Shown one piece after another: positions 11,224 to 23,666 of a DNA stretch of 49,362 bases. This DNA comes from Phoronis australis (lineage: Eukaryota > Phoronida > Phoronidae): contig NMRA01000072.1 in the NCBI GenBank assembly GCA_002633005.1, positions 28,973 to 78,334 on the forward strand. The letters are read 5' to 3'. Position 1 is the first letter of the stretch, and every line of letters begins with the position of its first letter. Position numbers and translations under genes: made by a program. Under the pieces are notes generated by a model, which did not search any database, had not been told where the DNA came from, and saw only the letters and a list, made by a program, of their open reading frames with translations.

Positions 11224-12645
11224 TGGCCAGTCAGCTGTTGCCTATGCTCTACCTATATGATCAATATAAGCCAGAGCCACGCAAACAGATTAAAAAGACT
11301 ACTAAATATATGCCTTCGTGTCATTACAGAATGCACCAAGTTTACCTCAATTGCGGCTCTGCCACATCTCACGAGAATTCCTTGAAAGACTCAACAACGG
11401 TCAGTCACAGCAACAATTGCCATCCAAAACCTCATGCATCCTCTGTACAATCAGCCCCCCGTTCAGTAATTAACGAGGATCTCGCTAAAAAGCAAGACTT
11501 CGGGAGATTACGTGAGATATTGCCATGTACTTTAAATGATAACACGTGACTTTGACTAGGTTTTAGCTAGGTCCTGGCGTAGGCCCTAGCGTCTACTTAG
11601 TGCACGCCAGGTGTCCGAGTCTTTTAAAAAGGTCATGGCCCCAGCTGCCGTCCTCAAGCCTACAACCTCCAATCAGTTAGATCTACGCACAGGGCAAATG
11701 GGTGGTTTGTGATAGATGTAGATGATGAAAGGGCTAATGTGTACCGGTACATGTATTTGTAACTGCTGCATTATACAGCGGTCAACGTGGAGGGCTTTAC
11801 ATGTGCATATAAATTAAGAAATATATTTAAAATTCTTTTATCCCAATGCAGTTTTCAAATTCTCCGCCCCTATGTGTGAGCGCTCAAAGAAGTCGAACTG
11901 ACTGCTGCTTAAGTGTATAGACATGCTTTGTTTTCATCAAAGGCCAAAGGCTACATTTTCCTGGTTGTAAGTAAAGCAAGTCGGTAAATATTTTTATTAT
12001 AGTGACAAATGCTTCGGACAAGAAAACATGAACACATCCCACCACAGGACTTATAAGTCAATTTAGATACATCAAGAACAACAAAAAACATGTGTACACG
12101 CATTGCATTATAAGCAAGAGGATCAAAAAGAATACCCAGTGATATAGTGATGATAAATAAATAAATAAATAGATAAATAATAGTTTCTCGTACCTCAAAA
12201 TATTCTGGTGTGTTTTTGCATGAGAATGTTGTAGAATACAACATTCCTTTCACGTTACGTTCATGTCGTTACGCATACATGTAGGCGCTGTGGAATGAGT
12301 ATCCCGACTGACCGATCGGAAAGTCGGGATAAAAGCTAGTCGTTATCGGTTTGACCGTGGCAAACCAACGTTTACACATTCTATCTCTCTCATTGTCTCA
12401 TTTCAGCTTATAAGCTCACATAATCCAGCGATTAGTTTGTAAACAGTGCGCCTAACGCCAGACGATATTTAAAAGTACAATTTGCAAACGACTATCAACA
12501 AATATCGTGAAGCAGATGTGTTTTGTATGAAATACATTCACCAAAAATCTTCGAGTGGAGAAAAACGGTCGACTTTCAGAGAAATTAGACTTACATGTAA
12601 CTTTAACCTGTTGACTCATTTATGTTAATGGAATATCTGACCAGC
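11224..12645. other. Stretch without recognisable genes
   Basis: The sequence contains an (AAAT)n-type microsatellite at about 12150-12181 and a small perfect 10-bp inverted repeat (tatcccgact / agtcgggata) around 12299-12332. A 113-codon plus-strand ORF (11208-11549) starts inside the duplicated part, has no recognisable domain and is probably chance. Nothing else is supported. Confidence 0.5.
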
Positions 12646-12649
12646 TTAA

Positions 12650-13345
12650 AGGAGAATGCCACCAAAAACGTAGTTTGTATCAGCTTATAACGAATATTTC
12701 CACTCCATAAGAACAAGTTCAGTTCTTTTACCGGACACCAGAAGGCAGACGGAGGTGCTAAATTTAACCAATGTCGTCACAGGTTCTAACACGGTCTGCT
12801 CAGCAGTTCGCGACATTTTTATTGGTGGCAGCTTATCGCTTGCATTCATCGTTATACACCAAAAAATCATCAAAATTCGATGCAAAACACAAGTACACTG
12901 AGTTTCTAAACAAACGAGTCAATTTATTTCGCTGTTACGCCTTCATAGAAATTTTGATCGTTCCGCTGGGCTAATAAGCCAACTTACCGAAATCGGTCGC
13001 AGCAAGTTTGGTGTCTGGTGATAAATTAGAATTATTCTTCCGTGAAATACAGACCATGAGGAGGGCATAGCCGTGAGTTGAAATTTTAGACTTTCGAATG
13101 TCGTCTTTTATAAACACAAAACGCTCATTGAAACTCAGTGGCTCGGAACGCGATCTGACCCTTCGCTGCCGAACTGAACATAATCCAGCTAGGTTAGTCG
13201 GCTGCCAAAGTTGAAAACTAAATTTCAGTCACGAACAGACTAGACTAGTGAACCAAAGAAATACTGTGCACGTGGATAATTTGGTGAATTCGCCGCGAAC
13301 TTGCAAATCTACTTACTGGACGGGACTGCGAAGCCAAGTTCGTGT
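12650..13345. mobile_element. Kolobok-type element end (3'-side end), TTAA-flanked on the left
   Basis: TTAA at 12646-12649 is followed by the terminus aggagaatgccacc. The next ~690 bp align by eye with 30262-30975 (shared runs around tcagcttataacga, gcagttc, cagcttatcgcttg, aaatcatcaaa, cttgcaaatctactta). The opposite end was not found, so the element is truncated or its far end has been lost. It carries no ORF. Confidence 0.6.
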
Positions 13346-13573
13346 TGAATGAACAGCTCAAAGTTGTGTATCACACGCTAGCTTTGTTTTGAGTTGCGGG
13401 CTTTCTACCGCTTGTTAATGACATTCACACTCCCTGCTTGTATGCTTTCACGTGCAATTCACAGTTCATTTCGCTTAGTGTATTTAGATTCCATTCACTG
13501 CCTGTGACATGAATTAGTCACGAAATATAGCTACGTTTTTTGTTTATTTGTTATGTCTCTTGATTTGTTACTT

Positions 13574-14500
13574 CATTCCTGCACACCAGAAGAAAAGAGA
13601 ATGTCCCGAAATTACTAACGTACCAGTATCAAGCTCGCTAACAAAAAGTCTCAGTAGGCGTATACTTTTGGGGGTTAATGATTTGTCTAAGGTATTTTTA
13701 ATGAGATACCACATCGACCAGAGTCCCACTGTAAAACCATTTCCCATATCGTCCAAGGGGAGCGAAATTTCTGAAAACGACCACCTTGGTTTTCTTCAAG
13801 TTTCCTTGCTTGCCCCACGATTCGCAAAATTCTGCCAAACAATTTAGCATACGTTGTAAGTTGACGGCGGTAGTGGAACATAAAACCATGATACAACGCA
13901 AATAATTTTGGGGTGATCATGCAACCCTGGGGCGTGCCAACAATACAATCAAAGAACTCCGCAAGACCATCGTGAGTTTTCAAACAAGTGCCCAAGTCGC
14001 CATAAAGAGAGCTGACCATGCACATCAATATTTTTCAATCTAGGGAAGAGTAAATTATGAGGGATTCGATCGAATGCCTTCGAGACATCTACAAGGGTAC
14101 AGTAAAATATCCCACCTTGCCGATTCAAATACTTATGACACATAGTTTGAAATGTAAAAACTTGGTTAGTCATAGAGTAGCTCTTTCTAAAGCTATCTGG
14201 ACACTCATAAAAATTCATCATTATTTTCAGCCTAGCAATAAAGACTATTATTAAAAAGTTTGGAAAAAAAGCTTTCCCAAAACAGACAACAGGAAAACAC
14301 CTCTATAGTTATTTTGGAGAATCGGTATTACCTTGTTTATGTACTTGAGTAAGCATTGCGTCACACCATGTCCGGGGATAATACTCAGAATGAAAAATTG
14401 CATTAAATAACTGATGCAAAACTGGCACTATCGTTACCTCAGTGCACTTCAGCATTTCAAAAATAACGCCATCATCAACACCAGCCTTGAGATTAGGCAA
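13574..14500 (-). pseudogene. Degraded non-LTR reverse transcriptase fragment
   Basis: Read on the minus strand from 14500 downward, several short frames join into RT-like text: KAGVDDGV and EMLK, then VPVLHQLFNAIF with YPRTWCDAML, then TLVDVSKAFDRIPHNLLF, then SSLYGDLG and GTPQGCMITPKLFALY. These correspond to RT motifs from the template-grip region through SKAFDR and GTxQGCMxSP. No YADD is seen and at least four frameshifts are needed. The text differs from both the L1-like and the 21.3-kb LINE, so it belongs to a third non-LTR lineage. Element boundaries were not resolved. Confidence 0.75.
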
Positions 14501-14509
14501 TTGTTAAAT

Positions 14510-16411
14510 GGCCTCATATATTTCACATGGCAAAACAATCAATACTAAGATCAAATAGGAAAGTGTTGGTACACTTTTCACATGAATAATTATGTTCAAA
14601 CCACCACTGCCAGTAAACTTGTAACCATTCCCGTCCGGAATCATTTTTAGAAACTGTTTGCAGTTAAATTAGAGTACCCTCTCTGTGTGAATTTTTGAAG
14701 AATGAATACATACTCTGCTATGTAATACGCATTGTTTGAGCTTTACTTCCTTGCGAAGAATCGCAAATTTCTCTTCTTGTGTTGTCAGTTGATAAGGGAA
14801 ATGTGATACGGTATGTCTTGCCAAGGAATGGTCTTTTGGAGAGTAAGGGAAAAATCGACGAAGACACAAGCACTAGACGGATCGTAATACGTGGAATTGG
14901 AAGCCAACGGAAAATGTTTTGATGTCAACAAAAATTCAAAGTGTGTACGAAGAAACCGTAAAAATACCTAGTGAACAGTTTGATTTCTGTTTCAGTGGCA
15001 GAAAACCAATTTGACCATTGCATTTTTGTATTTTTTGGAATTCTAGAGATCGTGAAAAATACTGAGTGTCCATGCATCCCCGTGAGAGATGTAAAAATGT
15101 TTATTTCAATATTTTGGTTCATTATTTTTTTAAGCTAGAGTATGATGAATATGAATATTATTATTGGTTCAAAATTGTTCATTCCGTGAAGTAGTTTAAA
15201 ACAGCTTTAATGAGCTTGAACGATAAAAAGATGTTTATGTAGACATTGACAATTTCTATCGAATAGACGATTTTTAACTTTCAAATTCGTTCCCATTAAA
15301 AATTATTGTAATGCAAAATTCGGTGAATTTTGCCTAATTTCGTGTATTGATTTTATAGCGATTTGTGAGGTGCTCTGGGGGCCAGTTTGCTGGGTGCTAG
15401 TGATTTCAAACAATATTTTCCATGATTTTGCTGTCCGACTAAGAAGATAAAAAAGAAAGTGTGCTTTTTATTTTTCCCAGCAAGAGGATATATAAAGGCA
15501 TGACGTCACGTTTTTAGCAGTCGTTGAGTACAGGCAGTATGCAGCTGTCTCCTCAAGCTCATCAGTTGACCTCCTTAATTTTTTTGCAAATATGTTCCTA
15601 TAGACTCTATTCACGCGGCGGACATTAAAATCCAAAGCGAGGCTCACAGCCATAAACAAAGTGGAAATTTACATAGCTTGAGTTAAATGCCGGTCTTTGG
15701 AGTCCAACCTGAATATTAAATCTTAAAAAATGTGTCAATAATTTACCACAGACACTTAGCAAAATACAATTAAAGAACAAGTCAATGCACCAAAGAGTTG
15801 TCTGACGAAAGGATATAGGTTTTTTTCCGGAAAACTGGGTTCAAAAAATGAAATGTAAACATGACCAAATTGCGGCGATCGTAGTCACGGATTAGGTATC
15901 ATGCTGAATGCAGGGTTACGTTTCTTCTAATAAATCCTTCATAAAAATGCTTTCTACACGAACGAGGTCATCTGGTCGTACTGTTGACGAGTTGAAGATA
16001 TATTTTACAGTGGTGGCTCATAGCATTTTGCTGCAGTGCAATTAGTCTCATCTGGTTTAATTAATCAAGAGTAGGCCTATTACTAGCTTCAAGCATAGCC
16101 TAGGTCCTGGTGAGGTAGGCACTATCAGGACTAACAATTGATTTGTCATTGATCTGAAATAATACTTGATGTTATTAAATATACATTTTGATTACGATAA
16201 AATAATAGGCTCGCAGTTGAAAATAAAAATTATATGACCATCAATTCTGCTTTCTTGGTTTTAATAATTACGTCTATTTCATGTGTTATATTTTTCAAAT
16301 ATCAATCTCGATCAAAGTTGAATATTAGAATTAAAACACCTAATTCTTTCGCCCAAAGCATAACCTCGTTTTAGAGCTCAATTTCAGTTCAATGGACAGA
16401 ACACCAGAACA
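14510..16411. other. Stretch without recognisable genes
   Basis: AT-rich non-coding DNA. Short ORFs here have no domain signature. No TIR, tail or RNA gene was recognised. It would be intronic if the ShKT gene spans this part. Confidence 0.45.
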
Positions 16412-16947
16412 CAGTGGCGGATTTAGAGTGGAGCCAAGGGGCTATGCCCCAGCCCCCCAAACTTCTACCACATTCCATTTGGAAAGGTGCCTCATGTGTG
16501 TGAGGCTTTCTGCGGCAACGTTTGGCCGAGTGACGGGTCATTGAAAACTCTACTGACCTCCCGATCACCATCAATAGCACCCCGCCCTTTTGCAAGCTCT
16601 CATAGCTCTGTGTCATGATTTTCAGTGGCTGATCTAGGATACCATATAGGCCTAGTGACCGTAGGGGCGGGGGGCCGACATCCTCGAAGAAGCAGCCGGG
16701 CAACTTGCGCGATTGTATGCACGCAGGCGGCCTGGAAGTTGCGGGCGCCGAGGATGTATACCTTCTGCTCAGGAAATATGTCGTTGGACTAAAAAAATAA
16801 AACGGAACGCGTTTTCCCCCTCGTCCGCTACCGGTCCTAGCTCGAACTCAGTACAAGTTTCCTCCAGCTTCACCTCGCGTTTTGCTGGTTTATTTTGCTT
16901 GCGGCAGTCAAAGGGGGGGCTGCCACCTCCCCCTAAATCCGCCTATG
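16412..16947. mobile_element. hAT-like miniature element with CAGTGGCGGATTTAG termini
   Basis: The left end cagtggcggatttagag and the right end (read inward on the minus strand) cataggcggatttaggg form 17-bp terminal inverted repeats with three mismatches. G-rich then C-rich subterminal runs follow (gccaagggg, cccccc). The CANNGGCGGATYYAG terminus is the kind seen in hAT-related miniature elements. No clean 8-bp target duplication is visible, so the insertion is old or the ends are off by a few bases. It contains a GC-rich insert but no transposase ORF. Confidence 0.65.
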
Positions 16948-19900
16948 ATTTTGTACTTTTTCAAATTGTCACCTCCGTGGTCACAGGTGATTTGAACAGT
17001 TGGAGAAAAAATTTCAATCACAAAGGAGATTTTTCAGTAGGCCTCGTGGCTGGGAATTTCGCGTGATTTTTCAATATTTTCGAGAGGGAAATAGGGCCGA
17101 TATTTGGCCCCAAAATTGAGGGATTGAGGGCCCTGTCCTTTTTGTAAAGAAAAATGCATCGCGCTTCGTCATGAAAACACAGCCTGGCTGGCCGAAGATT
17201 CTCCGGTCCTCGTTATGGCGGTAACCCGGCAGTCCGAAATGCGCCAAATTATGATATGAAAACAGTTATAAATTTTACACGTACATATTTTCTTTCGTCG
17301 CGGCGTATGGCAAGAACCCAACGCTTCCAAATCCCAACATCCTTAGGGATTGTAATACAGAATTTCCGTATTTTTTCTAGTTGTTCCAGCAACGCGGAGT
17401 ACAACTACGCGGATAAGCTAACAGAGCTATCGTAGCGAGCCTCGTTTTGGAACGCACCTCCTGTTTGCGTGAATAGGTTCTATGGTGGTAAAATCGATCG
17501 ACGTCAATGTTTAAATATTTCGGCTACTGCCATTCCCCTGGTGGCAGCTTATTTAACTAGATTTCTTAGGTGGAACTTTATGAAATATGGCCAAAATCTT
17601 TCTGTCCAGGAAATGATGACATATGCACGAGTTGCCCACCAGTGACAGTTTTAGCATTTTTGAAACAGTTCATGTTTCTGGATCTGCCCGCGTTAGGTGC
17701 TAACTGACGTTGTGCTCCAGTAACGTCCAATTTATTACTTGACACTCATTACATGCAACATGGGAAGTCACTTCATTCTGAGTCTTGCCATTTCTATATG
17801 ATGCTAATCGTTAAACCGATAGCAACAAAATCTGAATGGTCATCTCTTAAAAACAAAAGGATGCTCGGAGTTCAAATTTACATGTATGTTGACTCCCCCT
17901 GTTACCTAGGTGGACTCGATGCATTGGAAATTGACTTTGCTAATTAAACGATTTTGTAATAAATTCAGTTAATTACAAACTACGAATTCGGATGACATTG
18001 CAAGAGAATGTTGAAATCATGAACGCGGCTTAGGGCGTGAAGGTCGTAATGACTGAACACAAGTTGTCACTGAATAATTAACGGAAGACATTGAAGCCGT
18101 CATCTCTAAGGACTTTGTCGTGTTTTTGTCCACTTCGGCAAATCAAGATTTTTAATATAAAGGCCTAGTTTTTGCGTGATGTTCAATGATGAATACGACT
18201 GCTTTTTAAAAATAATAAGACGTTTTGCGAGTTGATTTGTCATAGGTTCTGACAGGAAAGAGATTTTCAGGTATTTGAAGTGTTCATTAAAAATGCTTCA
18301 TTAAAATAGACCCAGGAGTTATTTTGCTATGAATGTACCTTTCTTAAAAACAAAATTATGACTTACAAAAGTATCGAGGTAGTCATAGTAAAGGTACATA
18401 CATGTAAAACATTTTTCTATTTCCTGATCTTTTTTTCAGAAAATATATACTTTTACTGGTTGAAAAAGCCTATTTTTTATCTGCGGGTTAGAAAGGAGAC
18501 CTCTTAATCAGGTGAAAATTGTTAGGTGGCATCATGGTGTGTATACATGTACGATTTGCAGTTGAAAATAATGACAGGTACCATTTCCAGCCAAATAATT
18601 GCAGGAAAAATCTAACAGTGCTTAACCAAAATCAAATCTGCGGCCCTTGCCCACAAACTTTCAGTTACCTGTTACGTTTTATTTTATGCTCTTCTCTGTA
18701 ATAGGCTTTGAGGATATTCTTTACTTTTGCGTTTTATATATTTTGTTACTTCGGGTCTCATTGCTGTAATTTTAGTAGAAAAAGCATGTGCTGAAGACGA
18801 ATTTACATTCGTTAGTCTTTCCTGGCCATGTAATCACTTTGCTTTTTAGGTGTGTTTCATGGTTTGGTAATTAGTGCTTTCTCTGTATATACATGAACAT
18901 TCCATTTCGATCCCTCAGTTCTCACACAATGTCATAAACCGAGAAAGATGCATGTGTGACTATGTTATGAGCCTAATTTAGTTTTCACAACAATGTATCT
19001 ATGACACTTAGAGAACTGGTTTTTCAATTGTTTCTAGTTCCTCTTATCATATAACGCTAGTGTATTTTGAGCAAGTTAATTTTACCTGCAATTTATCATT
19101 GTTAATGGAATGATAACAGAACTCTATTTTTGTTAAATGAACATCATTAAAGTAGTTACTATACTCCACTCTTGTTTAATTTATTGGAAGTCGAACACTT
19201 GTGTAATTGAGACTTATTGCTCTTGGGAAACTTCAACTTTTAAAAGTTAGTTCATTGAAAACTTAAGTTGTGAAAGCTTAAGTTTTTGAAAAACGTAAGT
19301 ATTTTGAAAAAGTTTTTGGAAAAAAATTAAGTTTTTGAAAACTTGAATTCTGAAAACTTAAGACCGTTCCAAAAAGCTTGTTCCAAAATACTTAAATGTT
19401 TGTCAAAATCTTATGCTTTTGTGATTAAAAGCTTACGTCTTTCAGGCTAAGAACTAAGATATTCCGATGAACTTAAAAAATCATTTTGTAAGGGAGAGTA
19501 GATGTGTCTTTAAATTACGCTGTTACAATATTTGTGAAAATAATATAAAGCACTTTTAAACTCGTAATCTATGCCGCTGACAATAAGGTGCGAGTCAAAA
19601 TTTGCCACAAAGGTAATGATAACTTTGGAGCGCACCGTGCGATTGCGATTTCTGCATTTCCGACATCGACACCTTTCCTTCGGTGTGGGCGTTTGTCTTC
19701 ATAATTTTCGAGCTTTCCGTTTGTACATGTAAAGTCTCGAACCCTTAATTAAAATCAATTGCAGTATGAAAAAATCTCTGACATGGTCAGCTGTGAACAC
19801 TACATAATTTGCGTGAAATGTTATATGGATATGTCAGGCGCTATTAAGGTCACCCACGTTCAACAGTACGAAAAGTGCTTCTAGATTTATCTGTCCTGCC

Positions 19901-21275
19901 ACCTGGTGGATGCAGCGAAATCATTGTTTGAAATCTACTCATGTACTAATGAATCACTTTCTAATCCCATCATGCAATTTCTCTCAGTGTGCAATCTACC
20001 TATTGCTGTTTTCGGTATGCAAAAACGTGTCATTCTGTTCGTGAATCTTTAGTGGCCTAAAGATAAAAATTAAGAAACCAATACATCAACAAAGTTTATG
20101 CTCTTGATGTATATGAGAGACCCCTAGAAGGATGTTTCGATTTCTTTTGAAATTTTTGCAGAATGATTCTTAAAAATCTTAAATTGTCATTCCCATCAAA
20201 TTAGTGATTAAGTAAAATTATCATCCAATTTATTGAGTATAGAAATTCCTTGAACATGCGTAGACTAATTTTTGTGTTGAATTTATAATCTTTTTGGAAA
20301 TCACCTTCAGGTTAAATGGAAAACCCAACCTGGGAAACATGACAGACATTTTGAAATTGTAAACTACTCGTGGAATGCCTAACGGTTCATATGAAAAGGG
20401 CTTGCGCAATAACATTTCGGCATTTTTACAACGTAGTTGGAACACCTGTCAAAATTTTGTTGAGCTTTATCCAGAATTAGATCGGACTTTAGTCAAAAGT
20501 ATATGTAATTTCAGTTCATTTACCGGATTTTGTGTTATTTCCACGTTGTCTGTTTTAACATGTAGACCAATATAAGTGACGATTTTGAAAGCAGCCACAT
20601 AATTCTTGAGGGTTTAAAGCGTTCGATTTTGATTTTGAAATCTACATGGCGGGCACGTAGGCCATCTACAACTCTATTATGCTAATCAAACAACTAAGCT
20701 TCTTCACAACTGAGACGGATAGAGAACCTTTCATACACCTCGACAATGTCATTTCGCTTTGTAAAACGCGAAAAGAACGTATTGATGAAAATTCACCAAG
20801 CAAATGTTCGCCATTTGCTCCGTAATTTTGATCTCCTGAGTACTTGAGCTGGCGACTTGAGACGGTTAAAAGTGTATCGCGACAAAATCTGCCCGCACTC
20901 AGTTAAACACTCTTGTTTAGATTTCAGCGTTGTATGTGTTTGTTCTTGCCAATTACTTAATTTCATCATTGCAACTCAAAATACAATAATACAAAAATCC
21001 TTGCACTGCAAAGGATTACGTACTAATACGGGAGCGAGATATTGATAATTGCATTTGATTGTTTTAAGAAGCAATGTGAGTGAACATATATGTACATACG
21101 ATGCATCGGGGATGAATACCTATAGTTGAGTGGACCGCTAGTTTCGTTTTCGTTAAATAGCCAAATCGCCTGCTGTGTATGACATAAGGGTACATAGGTA
21201 GACAAGACAGCGGTATCCAAATCATGACATCCGAAAACATCTGGTTCAAAGAGAATTGATAGAGATACAGATTAC
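16948..21275. other. Long stretch without recognisable genes; includes a degenerate CTTAAG repeat tract
   Basis: Nothing coding was recognised. The one visible structure is 19253-19372, where variants of gaaaacttaagtttttgaaa recur about every 20-30 bp. Scattered acatgtac-type motifs are common in the whole window and are not specific. Confidence 0.45.
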
Positions 21276-21284
21276 CATGAAAAG
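21276..21284. repeat. 5' target-site duplication of LINE at 21.3 kb
   Basis: catgaaaag, repeated exactly at 22737-22745. Confidence 0.75.
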
Positions 21285-22485
21285 CTCTAAAACATTCTTA
21301 TATGCTGATGACACTGCAATATTCCACCCATTCTCAAAAGAGCATCACCATGACTCCTTACAATTGCAAACTGACCTTAACAAACTCTATGACTGGTCTC
21401 TCAAATGGAAGATGAAATTTAAACCTGAAAAAAGTGTTGATCTTATATTTTCTAAGTCTAATAATACTCATTTCCAAACAAATCCAACACTGGAATTATC
21501 ACTCAATGGGGAAGTTATCCCCAATAAGTTCACGCACAAACATCTTGGCTTGCTACTCGACCATAAGCTTACATTTACTCCTCATTGTCGCGAACTCGTT
21601 CAAAAAGTACAAAAATTAATTAATCCAATTAGAATTATCTCTCGTCATCTCAACTCCATGCATCTTGAAACTCTGTTCAAGTCTTTTGTACTTCCACATC
21701 TAGATTACTGTGACATAATCTACCAATCGGCAAACGCTGGCATACTTCTCCAATTAGAAAGACTACAATACCAAGCAGCTTTAGCCATAACTGGGGCATA
21801 CAAAGGGTCCAACACAATCAAGGTTCTAAATAGTCTTCACTGGAGCAAACTAGCAACCCGTCGTAAACTCCACCTGTCCATGTATACATTCAAAGTCTTA
21901 ACCAACATAAACAATTTCTCTAACAAAATCCTCTTTGACTCCTACAAAAGACCAAGCACGAGACCAGGACTCCGGCAAAGCAATATGTATACTATTCCAG
22001 CCTCCATCAGCCAAGCCTTTAGAAGATCAACGATATTAACTTGTATTGACAACTGGAATTCCTTACCATTCAAAATAAAAGAAAGCACTTCAATCGTCAC
22101 TCTCAAAAATAACTTTAAAATGCATACCACTACTCCAGACTTGCCAGTCCCATTGACATCATTCCAACTTCCCCGCAACCATGAAATAACCCTATACAGA
22201 TCAAGATGTGGTCTATTCCTAAACAACGAGAAATTTAGACATAATTTTAATAATATTTCGGCTCTGTGTTCCTGTGGAGATACCCAGACATATCCTCATG
22301 TTTTCTTTGCTTGTGAGGTATGCAAGGAGGAGAGGGTACAGCTCTTCCAGGCACTCGAACAATACCCCAATGTTTATAAAAAATACTCTGAAATTCCGCA
22401 ATTGTACAACAAAATTAATTTCTTTCTATATGGATGTCAAGAACTTAACTCAAACAAAAATATGGTTTTATTTGAAATAGTATAA
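21277..22485 (+). CDS. Non-LTR reverse transcriptase C-terminal fragment, intact frame
   Basis: A single open frame of about 400 codons starts at the YADDTAIF catalytic box and runs through the RT thumb (KPEKS, HLGLLLD, LVLP-like FVLPHLDYCDIIYQ). It ends in a C-terminal region with a Cys/His cluster (CSCGDTQ, H, C) like that in several Jockey- and CR1-group elements. The frame has no internal stop, unlike every other LINE fragment here, so the insertion is young or this copy has been lucky. The in-frame ATG at 21277 lies in the target-site duplication, meaning host DNA supplies the apparent start. Without the earlier RT motifs it cannot be an active polymerase. Confidence 0.85.
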   Translation: MKSSKTFLYADDTAIFHPFSKEHHHDSLQLQTDLNKLYDWSLKWKMKFKPEKSVDLIFSKSNNTHFQTNPTLELSLNGEVIPNKFTHKHLGLLLDHKLTFTPHCRELVQKVQKLINPIRIISRHLNSMHLETLFKSFVLPHLDYCDIIYQSANAGILLQLERLQYQAALAITGAYKGSNTIKVLNSLHWSKLATRRKLHLSMYTFKVLTNINNFSNKILFDSYKRPSTRPGLRQSNMYTIPASISQAFRRSTILTCIDNWNSLPFKIKESTSIVTLKNNFKMHTTTPDLPVPLTSFQLPRNHEITLYRSRCGLFLNNEKFRHNFNNISALCSCGDTQTYPHVFFACEVCKEERVQLFQALEQYPNVYKKYSEIPQLYNKINFFLYGCQELNSNKNMVLFEIV

Positions 22486-22736
22486 GAATTTCTTTATAAC
22501 ATTAAATCTCTTTGTGTGAGTGGATAGAATTTCATACATCTGTATGAAAATAAATTATTTTCATTCGTTGTCATATATTATTGTATTCTTAACATCAGTT
22601 TTTATTTATGTATTTGTATATAATCATTGTATATAGACTTCTTTGTATTTTTTACCCATATCTAATGCCTCTTGGCGCTTTCTGGGTTATGTATATTCAT
22701 TGTATTCTGAAGATTTCGTAATAAACATTAAAAAAA
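21285..22736 (+). mobile_element. 5'-truncated Jockey/CR1-group-like non-LTR retrotransposon
   Basis: A 1.45-kb insertion is bounded by a 9-bp perfect duplication (catgaaaag) and ends in a short A-rich tail after aataaacatt. It begins inside the RT domain just before the YADD box, so about the first two thirds of the RT ORF and everything upstream are missing. It lies about 20 bp from the donor of the ShKT exon at 22763-22919, in antisense orientation, without destroying the splice site. Confidence 0.85.
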
Positions 22737-22745
22737 CATGAAAAG
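22737..22745. repeat. 3' target-site duplication of LINE at 21.3 kb
   Basis: Exact repeat of 21276-21284. Confidence 0.75.
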
Positions 22746-22762
22746 TGCCAAAACAAACATAC

Positions 22763-22919
22763 CGTGACCTCGAAAATTTCACAGCCTCCACATAATTGCC
22801 TTGGTCACAAAATCCGCACGTTTTCTTGCACAGCTTCAGCATCGACTCCGGTTCATGATCACAAAGTCCAGTCAACTTCTTTGCTTTACATACACTAGAT
22901 GTGTCTAGACACTCTTTAC
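22763..22919 (-). CDS. ShKT-domain exon of minus-strand multi-ShKT gene
   Basis: A 157-nt exon is bounded by a ttttgtcttag acceptor and a gtatgt donor. It encodes a six-cysteine ShKT domain with spacing C-x6-C-x8-C-x10-C-x3-C-x2-C, ending CKKTCGFC, followed by about 15 more residues before the donor. Acceptor phase is 1 and donor phase is 2, so unlike its two upstream neighbours it is not a symmetric exon. The phase-2 donor matches the phase-2 acceptor of the exon at 6492-6619. A LINE has inserted only about 20 bp downstream of the donor (in gene sense), leaving the splice site intact. Confidence 0.85.
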
Positions 22920-23531
22920 CTAAGACAAAAATATGACTAATCGTATGTATGCAAGAACTCAGTAGACATACTGTATTTGCCCCATTCTTCTGACGTCTTG
23001 AAAGTTTGCATTCAGTTTTGAAACTTAAAGGAGGTGGTGTTTCTTGACTACGATCGCCAAATCAGGTTATTCTGCAAGGGCAACTCATGTTTCCCAACTG
23101 CCCCCATTACGATAGGAAAAGTTCAATCTCTTCACAATAACAGCACAGGAGCACTGACCAGTATAACCGAGAACCTAAATGTTACCACTCCGTTGGTCAA
23201 CCCAGCGCAGACTGTAAACCATCATGTATATGAGCAGTTCAAGGTAGAAAATAAAATATTTTGAAACCAATGGAGTTGATGCACTCATTTCAAAACTGCA
23301 TGCACTAGACTTAGATTAACAAACACCATCATCGCCACAACCATAGTCATTGTCATTAAAGGAACAATATTAACGGCAGCAATGATGTCGTCACTACCAA
23401 AACCACCATCGCCAATAGCAAACTCATCAGCAGCAGCAACACCATACCCTTTTTGTTTTCTTGAGAAACACCTGAGTCATCATTATCATCGTGGCTAATA
23501 TTCGCTAAAAATAGACATTACAAAAGGTTAC
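22920..23531. other. Intron between two ShKT exons
   Basis: Carries a degenerate (CAN)n-like low-complexity stretch at about 23320-23450 (runs such as accaccatc, cagcagcagcaac). ORFs through it are composition artefacts. Confidence 0.5.
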
Positions 23532-23666
23532 CTTTATCTGCATCACCGCCACAACCGCTACAAGACCGGTAGCAGACAGCCCTGATATTCTCGGATGCCT
23601 CACATTTTCCCAAGACTTTACTGGACCAACATCTGTCATCTGATACCTGATTGACACATTCAGCTC
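23532..23666 (-). CDS. ShKT-domain exon of minus-strand multi-ShKT gene
   Basis: A 135-nt exon (45 codons, phase 1 to phase 1) ends at a gtaacc donor. It starts after an accgaacaag acceptor with a pyrimidine-rich stretch upstream. Six cysteines are spaced C-x8-C-x8-C-x9-C-x3-C-x2-C, with the ending CYRSCSGC typical of ShKT. A symmetric phase-1 exon can be gained or lost without frame damage, which fits exon-by-exon domain duplication. It precedes the exon at 22763-22919, and the phases agree. Confidence 0.85.

Noticed and set aside
11208-11549. 113-codon plus-strand ORF after the LINE
   Set aside because: No recognisable domain, no splice or promoter context, and its start lies in the duplicated non-coding sequence.
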